64,000 bases of DNA, taken from Andeanibacterium fulvum (GTDB lineage: Bacteria > Pseudomonadota > Alphaproteobacteria > Sphingomonadales > Sphingomonadaceae). The notes beneath the pieces are model-generated. The model did no database searches. It saw only the letters and a list, made by a program, of their open reading frames with translations, and was not told where the DNA came from. Below, in pieces: positions 24,833 through 33,828 of this stretch (position 1 is its first letter; each line of letters opens with the position of its first letter). The DNA is taken from the NCBI RefSeq assembly GCF_037154085.1, contig NZ_JBANRM010000002.1, positions 717,993-781,992 of the forward strand, written 5' to 3'. The translations under genes and the position numbers were made by a program.

Positions 24833-26266
24833 ATGCGGGCAAGGGCTAGGGCTTGTTGGGCTTACCGGGCTGTGCCCGCCGCCTTGCTTGCATTGGGCCT
24901 TGCCGGATGCGGCACCATGAACGGGGGCGCTGCTGTTCCCGATCACGCCGTCGCGCTGCCCGCAGCATGGTCGGATGAAGGGCGCGCCGCTCCGGCCTAT
25001 GACGAAGCGGCTTACTGGCAGGCGCTGGGCGATCCGGCGCTGACCGAAATCGTCGAAGCTGCGCTGGCCAATAATCTCGATCTTGCGCAATCCGCCGCCC
25101 GGCTCGCCCAGGCACGCGAGGCGCTGGCGCAGGCGCGCGCGGGCTTCCTGCCGCAGTTGAACGCCAGCGGCGGGGCACGGCAGGACATATTGGATGGCGG
25201 GGGCGGCGATCCGCTGCTCAATCTGGGCGTGGATGCCAGCTGGGAAGCCGATCTGTTCGGCCGGATCGGCAATTCCGCCAGTGCGGCCCGCTATGATTAC
25301 GAAGCGGCGGGATATTCGCTCGACGATCTGCGCCGCGCGATCGCGGGGCAGGTGGCAAGCCAGGTGATTTCTGCCCGTGCAACCGCCAGCCAGCTGGCCA
25401 TCGCGCGCGACACTTTGCGCATTCAGGACGAGAATTTGCAGATTGCCCGCTGGCGCAATCAGGCAGGGCTGGTCTCCAGCCTGGATGTGGAGCAGGCGCG
25501 TAGCCAGAGGGCGCAGACAGCGGCCAGCATCCCGCTGTTGGAGAGCAATCTGGCGGCCACTTCCAACGCCATTTCCACTCTCGCCGGGGAAACGCCCGGC
25601 CGGGTGCGCGCCCTGCTGGCCTTGCCGCAGGCCATTCCCGCGCCGCCCGAACTGGCCAAGCTGGATGCCCCGGCGGACCTTCTGCGCCGCCGCCCGGATA
25701 TTCGTGGGGCAGAGGCGAGCCTCTATGCCGCCAGTGCACGGATCGGCGTTGCCCGTGCCCAGCTTTACCCCGCGCTGCGGCTGGCCGGTACGATCGGGAC
25801 GAACGATGCCGGGGCGCTCAACCTGTTCGACATGGTGACCGGCTCGATCTCCGCCACGATCAGCCAGCTGCTGTTCGATGGCGGGCGCACGCGTTCGCAG
25901 ATTCGTTCGGCAGAGGCCGCGGCGGAAGGTTCGCTTGCCGGGTGGCGCAAGTCGATCCTCACCGCGCTGGAGGAAGTGGAGAGCGCCATTGCCGCGCGCC
26001 GCGCCGCCGATGCGCGGCTGGCGGAACTGGCCGAGGCGCTGGATGCCGCGAACAATGCCGCGATCCTTGCCCGCAGCCAGTATCAGGCCGGGCTGACCGA
26101 TTTCCAGACGCTGCTTTCCTCCGAAAGCCAGCTGCTTACCGCGCGCAATTCGGTGGCTTCCGCCGAGGCCGACCGCGCCACTGCCTTCGTGCGCCTTACC
26201 CAGGCGCTGGGCGGTGGCTGGAACGAGAGCGCGCCTGCCTTTTCCGATGATGGGAACACGCCATGA
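24833..26266 (+). CDS. Outer membrane efflux lipoprotein (NodT/TolC family)
   Basis: A 477-residue outer-membrane channel protein of a tripartite exporter. It has a lipoprotein signal (ALLALGLAGCGTM) with the lipidated cysteine near residue 26. The two OEP repeats are visible as long helices (ALANNLDLAQSAARLAQAREALAQARAGFLPQLNASGG, and later LDVEQARSQRAQTAASIPLLESNLAATSNAISTLAGE in pieces), together with LRRRPDIRGAEASLYAASARIGVARAQLYP. The ATG at 24833 gives the signal peptide at the very start. Its stop overlaps the next gene by four bases, so it is the first gene of a four-gene operon. Confidence 0.9.
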   Translation: MRARARACWAYRAVPAALLALGLAGCGTMNGGAAVPDHAVALPAAWSDEGRAAPAYDEAAYWQALGDPALTEIVEAALANNLDLAQSAARLAQAREALAQARAGFLPQLNASGGARQDILDGGGGDPLLNLGVDASWEADLFGRIGNSASAARYDYEAAGYSLDDLRRAIAGQVASQVISARATASQLAIARDTLRIQDENLQIARWRNQAGLVSSLDVEQARSQRAQTAASIPLLESNLAATSNAISTLAGETPGRVRALLALPQAIPAPPELAKLDAPADLLRRRPDIRGAEASLYAASARIGVARAQLYPALRLAGTIGTNDAGALNLFDMVTGSISATISQLLFDGGRTRSQIRSAEAAAEGSLAGWRKSILTALEEVESAIAARRAADARLAELAEALDAANNAAILARSQYQAGLTDFQTLLSSESQLLTARNSVASAEADRATAFVRLTQALGGGWNESAPAFSDDGNTP

Positions 26267-27552
26267 GTGACGGCCAGACCTCGATCGACGAATTCCTCGG
26301 CACGTCGGACCGCCCGCGCTGGAAGCGCTGGGCCCTGTTCTGGGTTCCCGCCGTGGTGCTGGTGGGCGGGCTGCTCGTCGCCGCGCTGCTACTGGGCCGC
26401 AATGCCGGGCCGGGCTATGTCACGGAAGAGATCGTCCGGCGCTCGCTGGATGTGGAGGTAACCGCCACGGGCAATCTGCGGCCGACCAATCAGGTGGATG
26501 TCGGTTCGGAAGTCTCGGGCAAGATCGACGAGATCTATGTCGACGTGAACGACCGGGTCACGCGCGGGCAGGTGCTGGCGCGGATCAATACGGATGTGAT
26601 CGACGATCAGATCAAGCAGGCCCGCGCCAGCCTCGCCTCGGCCCGCGCATCGGTGGCGCAGGCGCAGGCGACGCTCAGTCTCGATCAGGCGCAGCTTTCG
26701 CGGTTGCAGGAAGTGGCGCGGCTTTCGGGCGGCAAGGTCCCGTCCAGGAGCGAGCTGGACATCGCCCAGGCCAATGTCGCGCGCGATCGCGCCTCGCTCG
26801 CTTCTGCGCAGGCCAATGTCACTTCCGCTCAGGCCCAGCTTTCGACGGCGGAGACCAATCGCCGCCGGGCGATCATCGTCTCGCCCGTGTCCGGCGTGGT
26901 GCTGGCGCGGCAGGTGGAACCGGGGCAGACCGTGGCGGCGAGCTTCAGCACGCCCACCCTGTTCATCCTGGCCGAAGACCTGTCGCAGATGCAGCTGCGC
27001 GTCTCGATCGACGAGGCCGACGTCGGGCAGGTGAAGGCCGGGCAGAAGGCGAACTTCACCGTGGATGCCTATCCCGGCCGCCGCTTCCCCGCCACGGTGG
27101 AGCGGATCAATCTCGGTTCCAACAACACGGTCAGCGCATCGCAGACCACCACGACCACACAGAACGCGGTGGTGATCTATGAAGCGCGCCTCTCGGTCGC
27201 CAATCCGCAAGGGCTGCTGCGTCCGGGCATGACGGCCACGGCCAATATCGCCACTGACAGCACCGGCGTGCAATTGCTCGTTCCCAACGGCGCGCTGCGC
27301 TTCAAGCCCGATGCGCAGAAGCTGGCCGGCGGCGGGGCGCTCAATCCGCAGATCGGGCTGGAGCAGGAAGAGCAGAAGGCCACCATCGGGGTGGGTAGCC
27401 GCCAGCAGGTCTATGTGCTGGGCGATGACGGCAAGCTCAAGGCGATCCAGGTCACTACCGGCCAGAGCGACGGCAAGCTTACCGTGGTCCAGTCCTCGGA
27501 ACTCAAGCCGGGCATGAAGGTGGTGACGGGGGTCAAGGCGGACCAGAAGTGA
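26263..27552 (+). CDS. Periplasmic adaptor (MacA/HlyD-type membrane fusion protein)
   Basis: A 429-residue adaptor linking the inner-membrane ABC permease to the outer-membrane channel. It has one N-terminal transmembrane helix (about 28-48), the lipoyl halves (VEVTATGNLRPTNQVDVGSEVSGKI at the start and RAIIVSPVSGVVLARQVEPGQTV after the hairpin), a long alpha-helical hairpin rich in Ala/Gln/Ser (about 108-195), then beta-barrel and membrane-proximal domains. MacA-type signs are the GSEVSGKIDEIYVDVND stretch and its place next to a MacB-type pair. It overlaps its neighbours by four bases on both sides. Confidence 0.9.
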   Translation: MSDGQTSIDEFLGTSDRPRWKRWALFWVPAVVLVGGLLVAALLLGRNAGPGYVTEEIVRRSLDVEVTATGNLRPTNQVDVGSEVSGKIDEIYVDVNDRVTRGQVLARINTDVIDDQIKQARASLASARASVAQAQATLSLDQAQLSRLQEVARLSGGKVPSRSELDIAQANVARDRASLASAQANVTSAQAQLSTAETNRRRAIIVSPVSGVVLARQVEPGQTVAASFSTPTLFILAEDLSQMQLRVSIDEADVGQVKAGQKANFTVDAYPGRRFPATVERINLGSNNTVSASQTTTTTQNAVVIYEARLSVANPQGLLRPGMTATANIATDSTGVQLLVPNGALRFKPDAQKLAGGGALNPQIGLEQEEQKATIGVGSRQQVYVLGDDGKLKAIQVTTGQSDGKLTVVQSSELKPGMKVVTGVKADQK

Positions 27553-28340
27553 CGCAGACGGCACCCGCAAATCCGCTGATCGAGCTGAAGGGGATAACCA
27601 AGACCTTCGGCCAGGGTGCGGCCGCGTTCCAGGCCCTGAAGGGCGTGGACCTTACTATCGATCACGGGGATTTCGTGGCGGTGATGGGCCCGTCCGGCTC
27701 GGGCAAGTCCACTACGATGAATATCCTTGGCTGCCTCGATACGCCCACCACCGGAATATTCCGCTTTCTCGGCGTGGAAGTGCAGGCGCTCAATCGCGAC
27801 CAGCGCTCTTTGCTGCGGCGGCGCTATCTCGGCTTCGTGTTCCAGGGCTTCAACCTGCTCGCCCGCACCTCCGCGCTGGAGAATGTCGAACTGCCGCTGC
27901 TCTATCGCGGCCTCGGCAAGGCGGCGCGCAAGGAGGCGGCGATGCGGGCGCTCGATCAGGTGGGGCTTGGGCCCTGGGCGGATCACACGCCGGCCGAACT
28001 GTCCGGCGGGCAGCAGCAGCGCGTCGCCATCGCCCGTGCGCTGGTGAGCGATCCGGAAGTGCTGCTGGCCGACGAGCCGACCGGCAATCTCGATACCGAA
28101 CGCTCGATCGAGATCATGGAATTGCTGTCCGATCTCAACCGCAAGGGCATCACGATCCTGATGGTGACGCATGAGGCGGAAATGGCCGCCTATGCCAAGA
28201 CCATCGTCCATTTCCGCGACGGGTTGGTGGAGCGGGTCGAGAAGGGCCATCGACATAGGGCCCATACCAGCGGGGCCCATACCACCGGGGCCCATACCAC
28301 CGGGCCACAGGCCGGAACCCCGGCCGGGGGGGCGCACTGA
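27549..28340 (+). CDS. MacB-type ABC transporter ATP-binding protein
   Basis: A 263-residue ATPase with Walker A GPSGSGKST (residues 47-55), Q-loop in GFVFQGFNLL, signature LSGGQQQRVAIARAL, Walker B VLLADEPTGNLD and switch His in VTHEAEMAAYA. It is of the LolD/MacB type. In many MacB proteins this domain is fused to the permease; here they are separate genes. The GTG start at 27549 overlaps the adaptor stop. The last 30 residues are an unusual His/Thr/Gly-rich tail built from a 15-bp tandem repeat, not part of the ATPase fold. Confidence 0.92.
   Translation: MTQTAPANPLIELKGITKTFGQGAAAFQALKGVDLTIDHGDFVAVMGPSGSGKSTTMNILGCLDTPTTGIFRFLGVEVQALNRDQRSLLRRRYLGFVFQGFNLLARTSALENVELPLLYRGLGKAARKEAAMRALDQVGLGPWADHTPAELSGGQQQRVAIARALVSDPEVLLADEPTGNLDTERSIEIMELLSDLNRKGITILMVTHEAEMAAYAKTIVHFRDGLVERVEKGHRHRAHTSGAHTTGAHTTGPQAGTPAGGAH
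28258..28302 (+). repeat. 15-bp in-frame tandem repeat, three units
   Basis: Three consecutive units of GGGCCCATACCACCG, the first with one difference, sit in the 3' end of the ATPase gene and encode AHTSG-AHTTG-AHTTG. Because the unit is five codons, changes in copy number would keep the frame. Confidence 0.85.
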
Positions 28341-29536
28341 TGCTGGGCACCACGCTGATGCTCGCCCTGGGGGAAATCCGCCGCCACCTGCTGCGCAGCT
28401 TCCTCACCACCCTGGGCATCATCATCGGTGTCTCCGCCGTGATCACCATGGTGACGCTGGGCAATGGCGTCACCGTTTCGATCAAGGAACAGATCAGCGC
28501 GCTGGGCTCCAACGTGTTCATCGTCTTCCCGCAGGAAACCGATCGCGGCCAGCCGCGCCCCTTCAAGGACGATGACGTCACCGCCGTGCGCGAACAGATC
28601 GCCGGGGTGAAGGCCGTGGCGGGCGAAGTGAACCGCGACGTCAATGCGATCCATAACGGGCAGGACTGGTCCTCGCGCGTGGAAGGCGTGTCCAACGCCT
28701 TCATGGATGCGCGCGGCATCGGCATGGATGAGGGGCGCCGCTTCACTCCCGCGGAGGAAGCCGCCGGGGCCAATGTCTGCATCATCGGGCCCAAGGTCTA
28801 TGAAGAGATCTTCGTGGCCGGCGTGAGCCCCATCGGGGAACGGATGCGGCTGGACGATGTCTCCTGCACGGTCATCGGCATGTTCAAGTCGCGCGCGCAG
28901 GGTGCCCAGAACCAGGACGACGACAATTCGGTGTTCATGCCGATCAAGAACGTCCAGCGCCGCTTCCTGGGCAATGACAATGTCTTCTACATGGTCATCA
29001 GCTATGACCCTGCCTACGACAGCGCCGCGATGCAAAGCTCGCTGGTGGACCTGCTGCGCGAGCGGCGCCTGCTGCAGGAAGGGCAGGTCAACGATTTCAA
29101 CATCCTCGATACGGCGCAGGTGAACGATGCCGTTTCTACCGCCGTGGGGCTGCTGACGGCCATGGTCTCGGCCATCGCCGCGATCAGCCTGGTGGTAGGC
29201 GGGGTGGGGATCATGAACATCATGCTCGTCTCGGTGACGGAGCGTACGCGAGAGATCGGTATCCGCCTCGCCATCGGCGCGCTGGCCAGCGAAGTGCGGC
29301 TGCAATTCCTCACCGAGGCGGTGGTGCTGTGTTGCTTCGGCGGGGTGATGGGGATCGTGCTGGGCTTCCTGTTCTCCTTCGGCCTCGCCCGCGCGGTGGA
29401 CATTCCCTTCGTCTTTTCGCCCACGATCAATGTGCTGAGCTTCCTGATCTCGGCGCTGATCGGGGTGATCTTCGGCTATTTCCCCGCCCGCCGCGCGGCG
29501 GCGCTCGACCCGATCGAGGCGCTGCGGCACGAGTAG
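28340..29536 (+). CDS. MacB-type ABC transporter permease
   Basis: A 398-residue FtsX/MacB-type permease. It has an N-terminal helix (LRSFLTTLGIIIGVSAVITMVTLG), a large periplasmic domain (about 45-265) and three C-terminal helices. The last part contains the typical GGVGIMNIMLVSVTERTREIGIRLAIGA and YFPARRAAALDPIEALRHE ending. It shares one base with the preceding gene (TGATG). Together with the three upstream genes it forms a complete MacAB-TolC-like exporter; substrates of such pumps include macrolides, peptides and lipids, and none can be chosen here. Confidence 0.93.
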   Translation: MLGTTLMLALGEIRRHLLRSFLTTLGIIIGVSAVITMVTLGNGVTVSIKEQISALGSNVFIVFPQETDRGQPRPFKDDDVTAVREQIAGVKAVAGEVNRDVNAIHNGQDWSSRVEGVSNAFMDARGIGMDEGRRFTPAEEAAGANVCIIGPKVYEEIFVAGVSPIGERMRLDDVSCTVIGMFKSRAQGAQNQDDDNSVFMPIKNVQRRFLGNDNVFYMVISYDPAYDSAAMQSSLVDLLRERRLLQEGQVNDFNILDTAQVNDAVSTAVGLLTAMVSAIAAISLVVGGVGIMNIMLVSVTERTREIGIRLAIGALASEVRLQFLTEAVVLCCFGGVMGIVLGFLFSFGLARAVDIPFVFSPTINVLSFLISALIGVIFGYFPARRAAALDPIEALRHE

Positions 29537-29563
29537 GGGTGGCCATCGCCGGGCCGTCTAGAT

Positions 29564-29654
29564 CGTCATTGCGAGCGGCGAAGCCGCGCGGCAATCCAGT
29601 GCCCACGCATTGCGCCCTGGATTGCCGCGGGACCTTCGGTCCCTCGCAATGACG
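29564..29654. repeat. Paired palindromic repeat, family C
   Basis: Two arms in inverted orientation, starting CGTCATTGCGAGCGGCGAAG (29564-29599) and ending TCCCTCGCAATGACG (29617-29654), each also with an internal hairpin. It follows the efflux operon directly. Confidence 0.75.
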
Positions 29655-29733
29655 AAGCTGTCGAATACGAGCGCTTCAGTGCAAAATGACGCGGCAGCTC
29701 AACGCTGGCCGGTTCCTGCCCAGCCCAAAAAGA

Positions 29734-29765
29734 AACCCCCGCAAGCCGGGTGGCTTGCGGGGGTT
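29734..29765 (-). terminator. Intrinsic terminator of the DUF6152/PQQ operon
   Basis: A perfect 14-bp stem (29734-29747 with 29752-29765) and four-base loop. On the minus strand it is followed by TTCTTTTT. It lies 34 bases after the DUF6152 stop. Confidence 0.85.
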
Positions 29766-29799
29766 CTTGCGTTCGTAAGGAACGATTGCCTTGCGGCGA

Positions 29800-30225
29800 T
29801 CAGTTCCCGCCGGCGCGCTTCGCAGCAGCGGCCACGGCTTCCGTGGTCGGGTTGCCGAGCGAGAGCGAGCGACCATCGGGGAAGCTGATTTCCGCGGCGC
29901 TGGCGCGGGTGTCCCCGTCGCGAGCGCGGAAGGCGTTCACGATGATCTTGGTGCCGGCCGGCAGCGAGTTACGGTTCCAGCCGCGACGCAGCAGGGCGCT
30001 GGGCGCACCGCCTTCAACACGCCAGGTCTGACCGTTGGCCATCTTGATGTGAATCCAGGAGTGGGGGTTCACCCACTCGAACTTCACGACGGTGCCTTCG
30101 ATCTTGATGGGCTTGTTGCGATCGAATTCGGCCGCGAACGAGTGGTGGGCATATGCCGTGCCCGCCGCGCCGCTCACCGCCAGAACGGCGCCGATCATCG
30201 CCGCTCGCAGGGTCTTCATACGCAT
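29800..30225 (-). CDS. DUF6152 family secreted protein
   Basis: A 141-residue exported protein with a clear signal peptide (LRAAMIGAVLAVSGAAGTAYA) and then the DUF6152 core: HHSFAAEFDRNKPIKIEGTV, VKFEWVNPHSWIHI and the C-terminal FPDGRSLSLG. The HHSFAAEFD and NPHSW segments carry the conserved histidines. It is the last gene of a three-gene unit with the secreted protein at 30278 and the PQQ dehydrogenase at 31143. ATG 30225 follows AAAGGAG at a distance of about ten bases; a second ATG two codons later is possible. Function unknown, but the family is repeatedly found beside PQQ enzymes. Confidence 0.85.
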   Translation of the reverse strand: MRMKTLRAAMIGAVLAVSGAAGTAYAHHSFAAEFDRNKPIKIEGTVVKFEWVNPHSWIHIKMANGQTWRVEGGAPSALLRRGWNRNSLPAGTKIIVNAFRARDGDTRASAAEISFPDGRSLSLGNPTTEAVAAAAKRAGGN

Positions 30226-30277
30226 TGTGTGGTCACTCCTTTGAAATTTCAACGTGTGGGGGAGTTATTTGTTCCCC

Positions 30278-31132
30278 TCATTCTCCCGACTTCTTGGACT
30301 CCAGGAGATCGCCGTAGAGCAACATCTCGGAGAAAGGCACGCACTTGTATTCAAGCAGCTGGGCGTTGTCTTCGACGCGGCGGTAAAGCGGCATCTTGAT
30401 CGTCCAGGGCTTGGTGTAGACCGACGGATCGTCGATCGTGGCGGTGTATTCGATGTGATCCTTGTCGATCATCTTGAAGGTTTCGGTCACCGCGGCGGTG
30501 TTGGTCAGGTAGTTGCCCGTGCGGTCCAGCCAGGTCACGCCCGGCTCGAGCGCGCCGCCCGGCAGCTTCACGTCGCCCGGGCTCTGGCCCAGGGTCACGA
30601 CCTTCAGCGTATCGCCTTCCCACTTGCCGTAGGAAGTGCCCATCCAGGTGTCGATCGGCGGAACTTCCACGTCCTTCATGTGGACGACGCGATTGGCCGA
30701 CGCATATTCGTAGACCATCAGGAGATCGTCCTTCTCACCCTGCACGATCTGGAACGGCAGGTTGATATAGGTCGCGCGCGGAATGCCCGGCAGATAGCAC
30801 ATGGCTTCGGGATCGTGGCCCGGCGCATTCGCCTTGTTGGCGTTGCGCAGCGCGAGCGCTTCCTGCTTGTACGGGATCGAGCCGCCCTCGACCACGCCCA
30901 GGCCGGCCGGAGTGGCCACCAGCGCGCCCATGGTGCGCTCGGCAGTGGTGTTGGTCGAAGCCGAATGCGGTTCCAGGTCGTAATTGGCGGTGTTCAGCAC
31001 CTGCCACACGCCGTTGAGGTTCGGATGCCCGCCAAGCTTCGCGGGCTCTTCAGCCATCGCAGCGGTGCTAGCCCCCGCAAGCAGCAACGCGCCCAGCACG
31101 AATTTCTTCACGAACTTGTCCTTTCCCAGCAT
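30278..31132 (-). CDS. Secreted protein, divergent member of the WEG-DTL / DPxxYTKPW family
   Basis: A 284-residue exported protein of unknown function, with signal peptide VLGALLLAGASTAAMA. It aligns by eye with the three tandem proteins at 36409-39567: PNLNGVWQ corresponds to PDLRGTWP, GKWEGDTLKVVT to GHWEGNTLVIET, DPSVYTKPWT to DPVVFTKPWT, and EYKC to EYAC. It has only two cysteines (in AMCYLPGIP and LEYKCVP), at the positions conserved in the paralogs. It lies 10 bases after the PQQ dehydrogenase gene and 52 before the DUF6152 gene. AAAGGAG precedes the ATG. Related proteins are abundant in Acidobacteria; none that I know of has an assigned reaction. Confidence 0.8.
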   Translation of the reverse strand: MLGKDKFVKKFVLGALLLAGASTAAMAEEPAKLGGHPNLNGVWQVLNTANYDLEPHSASTNTTAERTMGALVATPAGLGVVEGGSIPYKQEALALRNANKANAPGHDPEAMCYLPGIPRATYINLPFQIVQGEKDDLLMVYEYASANRVVHMKDVEVPPIDTWMGTSYGKWEGDTLKVVTLGQSPGDVKLPGGALEPGVTWLDRTGNYLTNTAAVTETFKMIDKDHIEYTATIDDPSVYTKPWTIKMPLYRRVEDNAQLLEYKCVPFSEMLLYGDLLESKKSGE

Positions 31133-31142
31133 AAACTCTCCT

Positions 31143-33059
31143 TTAGGTCCCTGTTCCGGGCAGCGCGAAGGACACGATCGCCCCCCCTGCATTGATGGCA
31201 ACATATTGTTTGCCGTTGCTGCCCCTATAACTCATCGGATTGGCATTGGCGTTGTTAGACAGCAATGCCTCCCACAATTCCTTGCCAGTTGCGGCATCAA
31301 AGGCACGGAAACGCTTGTCGTTGGTGGCGCCGACGAACACCAGTCCGCCTGCGGTTACCGTCGGACCTGCGCTCCCGGCATTGCCAACAACCTGCTTGCC
31401 CGCAGGAAGTTCCTCATAAAGTCCGAGAGGAACCGCCCATTTGATTTCGCCGGTATTCGCATCGACCGCAGTCAGGCGCGCCCATGGCGGCTTGTAGCAC
31501 GGCGCGCTGGTGCCTTCGGGGCGTCCCTGCGCATCGTATTTGCCGCTCAGCGGAGCCTGGAAGCTGAAGAACGGGCCCTTTCCGTCCACGCTCGCCCGGT
31601 CGTATTCCGGCGATTCGGTGGCGTCGAAGCTGTAAGGCTTGGAATCTGCAGGCACCTTCTCAACCCAGCCAACCAGCGAGGTGTCGAGCGCGTTCATGTA
31701 GACGATGCCCGTCTTCGGGTCGGCCGCCGGGCCGCCCCAGTTCACGCCGCCGATGCCGCCGGGGAACTGGATGGTGGAGCGCACCGGATCGCCTTCGCCG
31801 CGATAGGAGAAGGGCGTGTAGGGCCCCAGATTCACGAAGCCGCCGGCCTTCTGCCACATCGCCATACAGGCGGCCGCATGTTCCGGGTTGGTATCCTTGG
31901 CAGTGACGATATCGTCGTAGCTCATCGCCACACGGCTAAGCGGAGGCGTCTTAACCGGGAATGGCTGAGTGGGGCTGTAATATTCGCCCGGAACGTCGCC
32001 GGCCGGAACCGGGCGTTCTTCCACTGGCAGGGCGGGCTTGCCGTCATTCGCGCCGAGCACGAAGAAGAGGCTGTTCTTGTTGATGTTGGCCAGGATCTTC
32101 TGGCGCTTGCCGTCGATCGTCACGTCGATCAGCGGGCCGGCGGTGGGCATGTCGATATCCCACAGATCGTGGTGGACCGACTGGAAGTGCCACTTGTACT
32201 TGCCGGTCTTCGCATCGACCGCGACAACCGAATTGCCGAACAGGTTCGAGCCCGGACGGTCGCCGCCATAATAATTGTGAGCCGGGCCGCCGATCGGGAG
32301 ATAGACGGTATCCGTATCCACATCCGCCGTCGCGGCGAAGCCCCACATATTGGTGCCGCCGCGGCCTTCCCAGCCGTCGCCCCAGGTTTCGTTGAAGGGC
32401 TCGCCCTTCTTGGGAACGGTCTGGAACTCCCACAGCTTCTTGCCGGTCTTCACGTCGAAAGCGCGCGGATTGCCCGGGGCACCGCGCGGATTTTCGAGCG
32501 AGGCGGCGCCGATCACGGCCACGTCGCCCACGATGGTGGGCGTGCCGCCATAGGATACGCCGACATCGACATAGCCCTTGGCGCCGAAAGAACTCACCGG
32601 CTTGCCGGTCTTCGCGTCGAGCGCGGTCAGCTTGTTGCCCAGCATCACCAGGATGCGCGGCTTAATCTTGCCGCTGCCGGCCCAGTAGCCCAGACCGCGA
32701 CCGGAAAATCCGCCGCCGAATCCGCCCTGGCCTTCCGGCTTGGGTTCCTCATGGACCCAGATTTCCTTGCCGGTGGCGGCGTCGAGCGCGGCAACCTTGA
32801 AACCGGCCGGGACATACATCACGCCGTCCACCACAAGCGGCACGGCGTTGCTGAAGGTACGCAGCGGATAGGTCCATGCCTGCTGGAGCTGTGTGACGTT
32901 GGACTTGTTGATCTCGTCCAGCGGCGAATAGCGAGTCGCGGCAAGATCGCGGTTAATGGTACGCCAGTCGCCATCCGGAATTGTCACTTCCGCCGATGCC
33001 GCAGCGCACAAACCGATAGCAGATATCGTCGCGAGAAGCGCGGTGCCTGCAAGACGCAT
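31143..33059 (-). CDS. PQQ-dependent dehydrogenase (quinoprotein), copy 1
   Basis: A 638-residue periplasmic quinoprotein with a signal peptide (TALLATISAIGLCAAASA) and an eight-bladed propeller. Visible blades have tryptophan-docking repeats such as DAATGKEIW, DAKTGKPV, DVKTGKKLWEF, DAKTGKYKWHF, DANTGEIKW and DAATGKELW. The active-site region is GGPAHNYYGGDRPGSNLFGNS with HHDLWDID. There is no CxxCH haem motif and no vicinal Cys-Cys, so it is not a quinohaemoprotein or methanol-dehydrogenase type; it fits the mGDH/quinate-like group without its membrane anchor. GGGAGAG precedes the ATG. The substrate is probably an alcohol or sugar-like compound. It is first in its operon. Confidence 0.9.
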   Translation of the reverse strand: MRLAGTALLATISAIGLCAAASAEVTIPDGDWRTINRDLAATRYSPLDEINKSNVTQLQQAWTYPLRTFSNAVPLVVDGVMYVPAGFKVAALDAATGKEIWVHEEPKPEGQGGFGGGFSGRGLGYWAGSGKIKPRILVMLGNKLTALDAKTGKPVSSFGAKGYVDVGVSYGGTPTIVGDVAVIGAASLENPRGAPGNPRAFDVKTGKKLWEFQTVPKKGEPFNETWGDGWEGRGGTNMWGFAATADVDTDTVYLPIGGPAHNYYGGDRPGSNLFGNSVVAVDAKTGKYKWHFQSVHHDLWDIDMPTAGPLIDVTIDGKRQKILANINKNSLFFVLGANDGKPALPVEERPVPAGDVPGEYYSPTQPFPVKTPPLSRVAMSYDDIVTAKDTNPEHAAACMAMWQKAGGFVNLGPYTPFSYRGEGDPVRSTIQFPGGIGGVNWGGPAADPKTGIVYMNALDTSLVGWVEKVPADSKPYSFDATESPEYDRASVDGKGPFFSFQAPLSGKYDAQGRPEGTSAPCYKPPWARLTAVDANTGEIKWAVPLGLYEELPAGKQVVGNAGSAGPTVTAGGLVFVGATNDKRFRAFDAATGKELWEALLSNNANANPMSYRGSNGKQYVAINAGGAIVSFALPGTGT

Positions 33060-33273
33060 TAAATTCTCTCCCAACGGGTATGATTCGGGGCGCCCGAAAG
33101 ACGCCCCCTTCGCCTTCTTTGACTTTGTCCTAGACGCGGAAGCTTGCCGTGGCAACGGTGCTTCGCTAAGGGCAGGCAAATTTTGGCACCGCTGGGGGGC
33201 GGGGCTGTAACCAAACAATTGGAGCGTGGCCAGCTTGGGCAGCCACGCCTCGGGGAAAGGGACCGATGCTCTG

Positions 33274-33813
33274 ATGTCGATATCCGACCTTCTTTTTGAG
33301 TTCACCGACTGGCTTCGCGGCACGTCGCTCACTGAACTCTCGCTTGCGATCAATGACTGGCCGCTCAGCCTTTCGATTCAGTCGAATTTCTGGGCGATCC
33401 CGACCATTCAGTCGCTTCACATCCTCTCGATCGGCGCATTGTTCGGCGCGGCCATGATGCTCAGCCTTCGCGCGGTTGGCGTCACGGGTATGAGCCGCAC
33501 CATGGCTCAGACGACTCAGCGTTATATTCCCTGGATCTGGTGGGCTTTCGGCCTGCTGGTCTTCTCTGGGGCCTTGCTGATCATCGGTGAGCCGGTACGC
33601 GAACTGATCAACCCGATCTTCTGGATCAAGATGGTGCTGATCGTCGTCGCCGTGATTGCCACCCTGGCATTCAACGGCGCGATCAAGCGTCGCGCGGCAA
33701 ACTGGGACAATGGCGGCGCCACTGGCGGCCTGCGTCTCGCAGCCATCCTGCTCCTCATCCTGTGGTGCGCGGTCATGTTCGGCGGTCGCTGGATCGCCTA
33801 CGCACCGGTCTAA
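33274..33813 (+). CDS. DUF6644-type four-helix membrane protein 1
   Basis: A 179-residue inner-membrane protein with four predicted helices (about 42-65, 86-108, 115-135, 150-172). It carries a short N-terminal amphipathic stretch and a conserved TIQSLHILSIGALFGAAMM segment whose His lies in the first helix. It belongs to the same family as the next gene and likely forms a hetero-oligomer with it. It is divergent from the PQQ dehydrogenase (214 bases between starts). The family is of unknown function; membrane His residues would allow haem or quinone contact, which is speculation. The ATG at 33274 is chosen by the hydrophobic profile. Confidence 0.75.
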   Translation: MSISDLLFEFTDWLRGTSLTELSLAINDWPLSLSIQSNFWAIPTIQSLHILSIGALFGAAMMLSLRAVGVTGMSRTMAQTTQRYIPWIWWAFGLLVFSGALLIIGEPVRELINPIFWIKMVLIVVAVIATLAFNGAIKRRAANWDNGGATGGLRLAAILLLILWCAVMFGGRWIAYAPV

Positions 33814-33828
33814 GGGGGAAGACTTCTC

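Noticed and set aside
29564..29654. Inverted repeats read as CRISPR or insertion sequence ends
   Set aside because: No regular spacer array, no cas genes and no transposase are present. The arms are short REP-like pairs.
31143..33059. Quinohaemoprotein alcohol dehydrogenase
   Set aside because: No CxxCH motif and no adjacent cysteine pair occur in any of the three PQQ enzymes, so they are not of the quinohaemoprotein or methanol dehydrogenase type.
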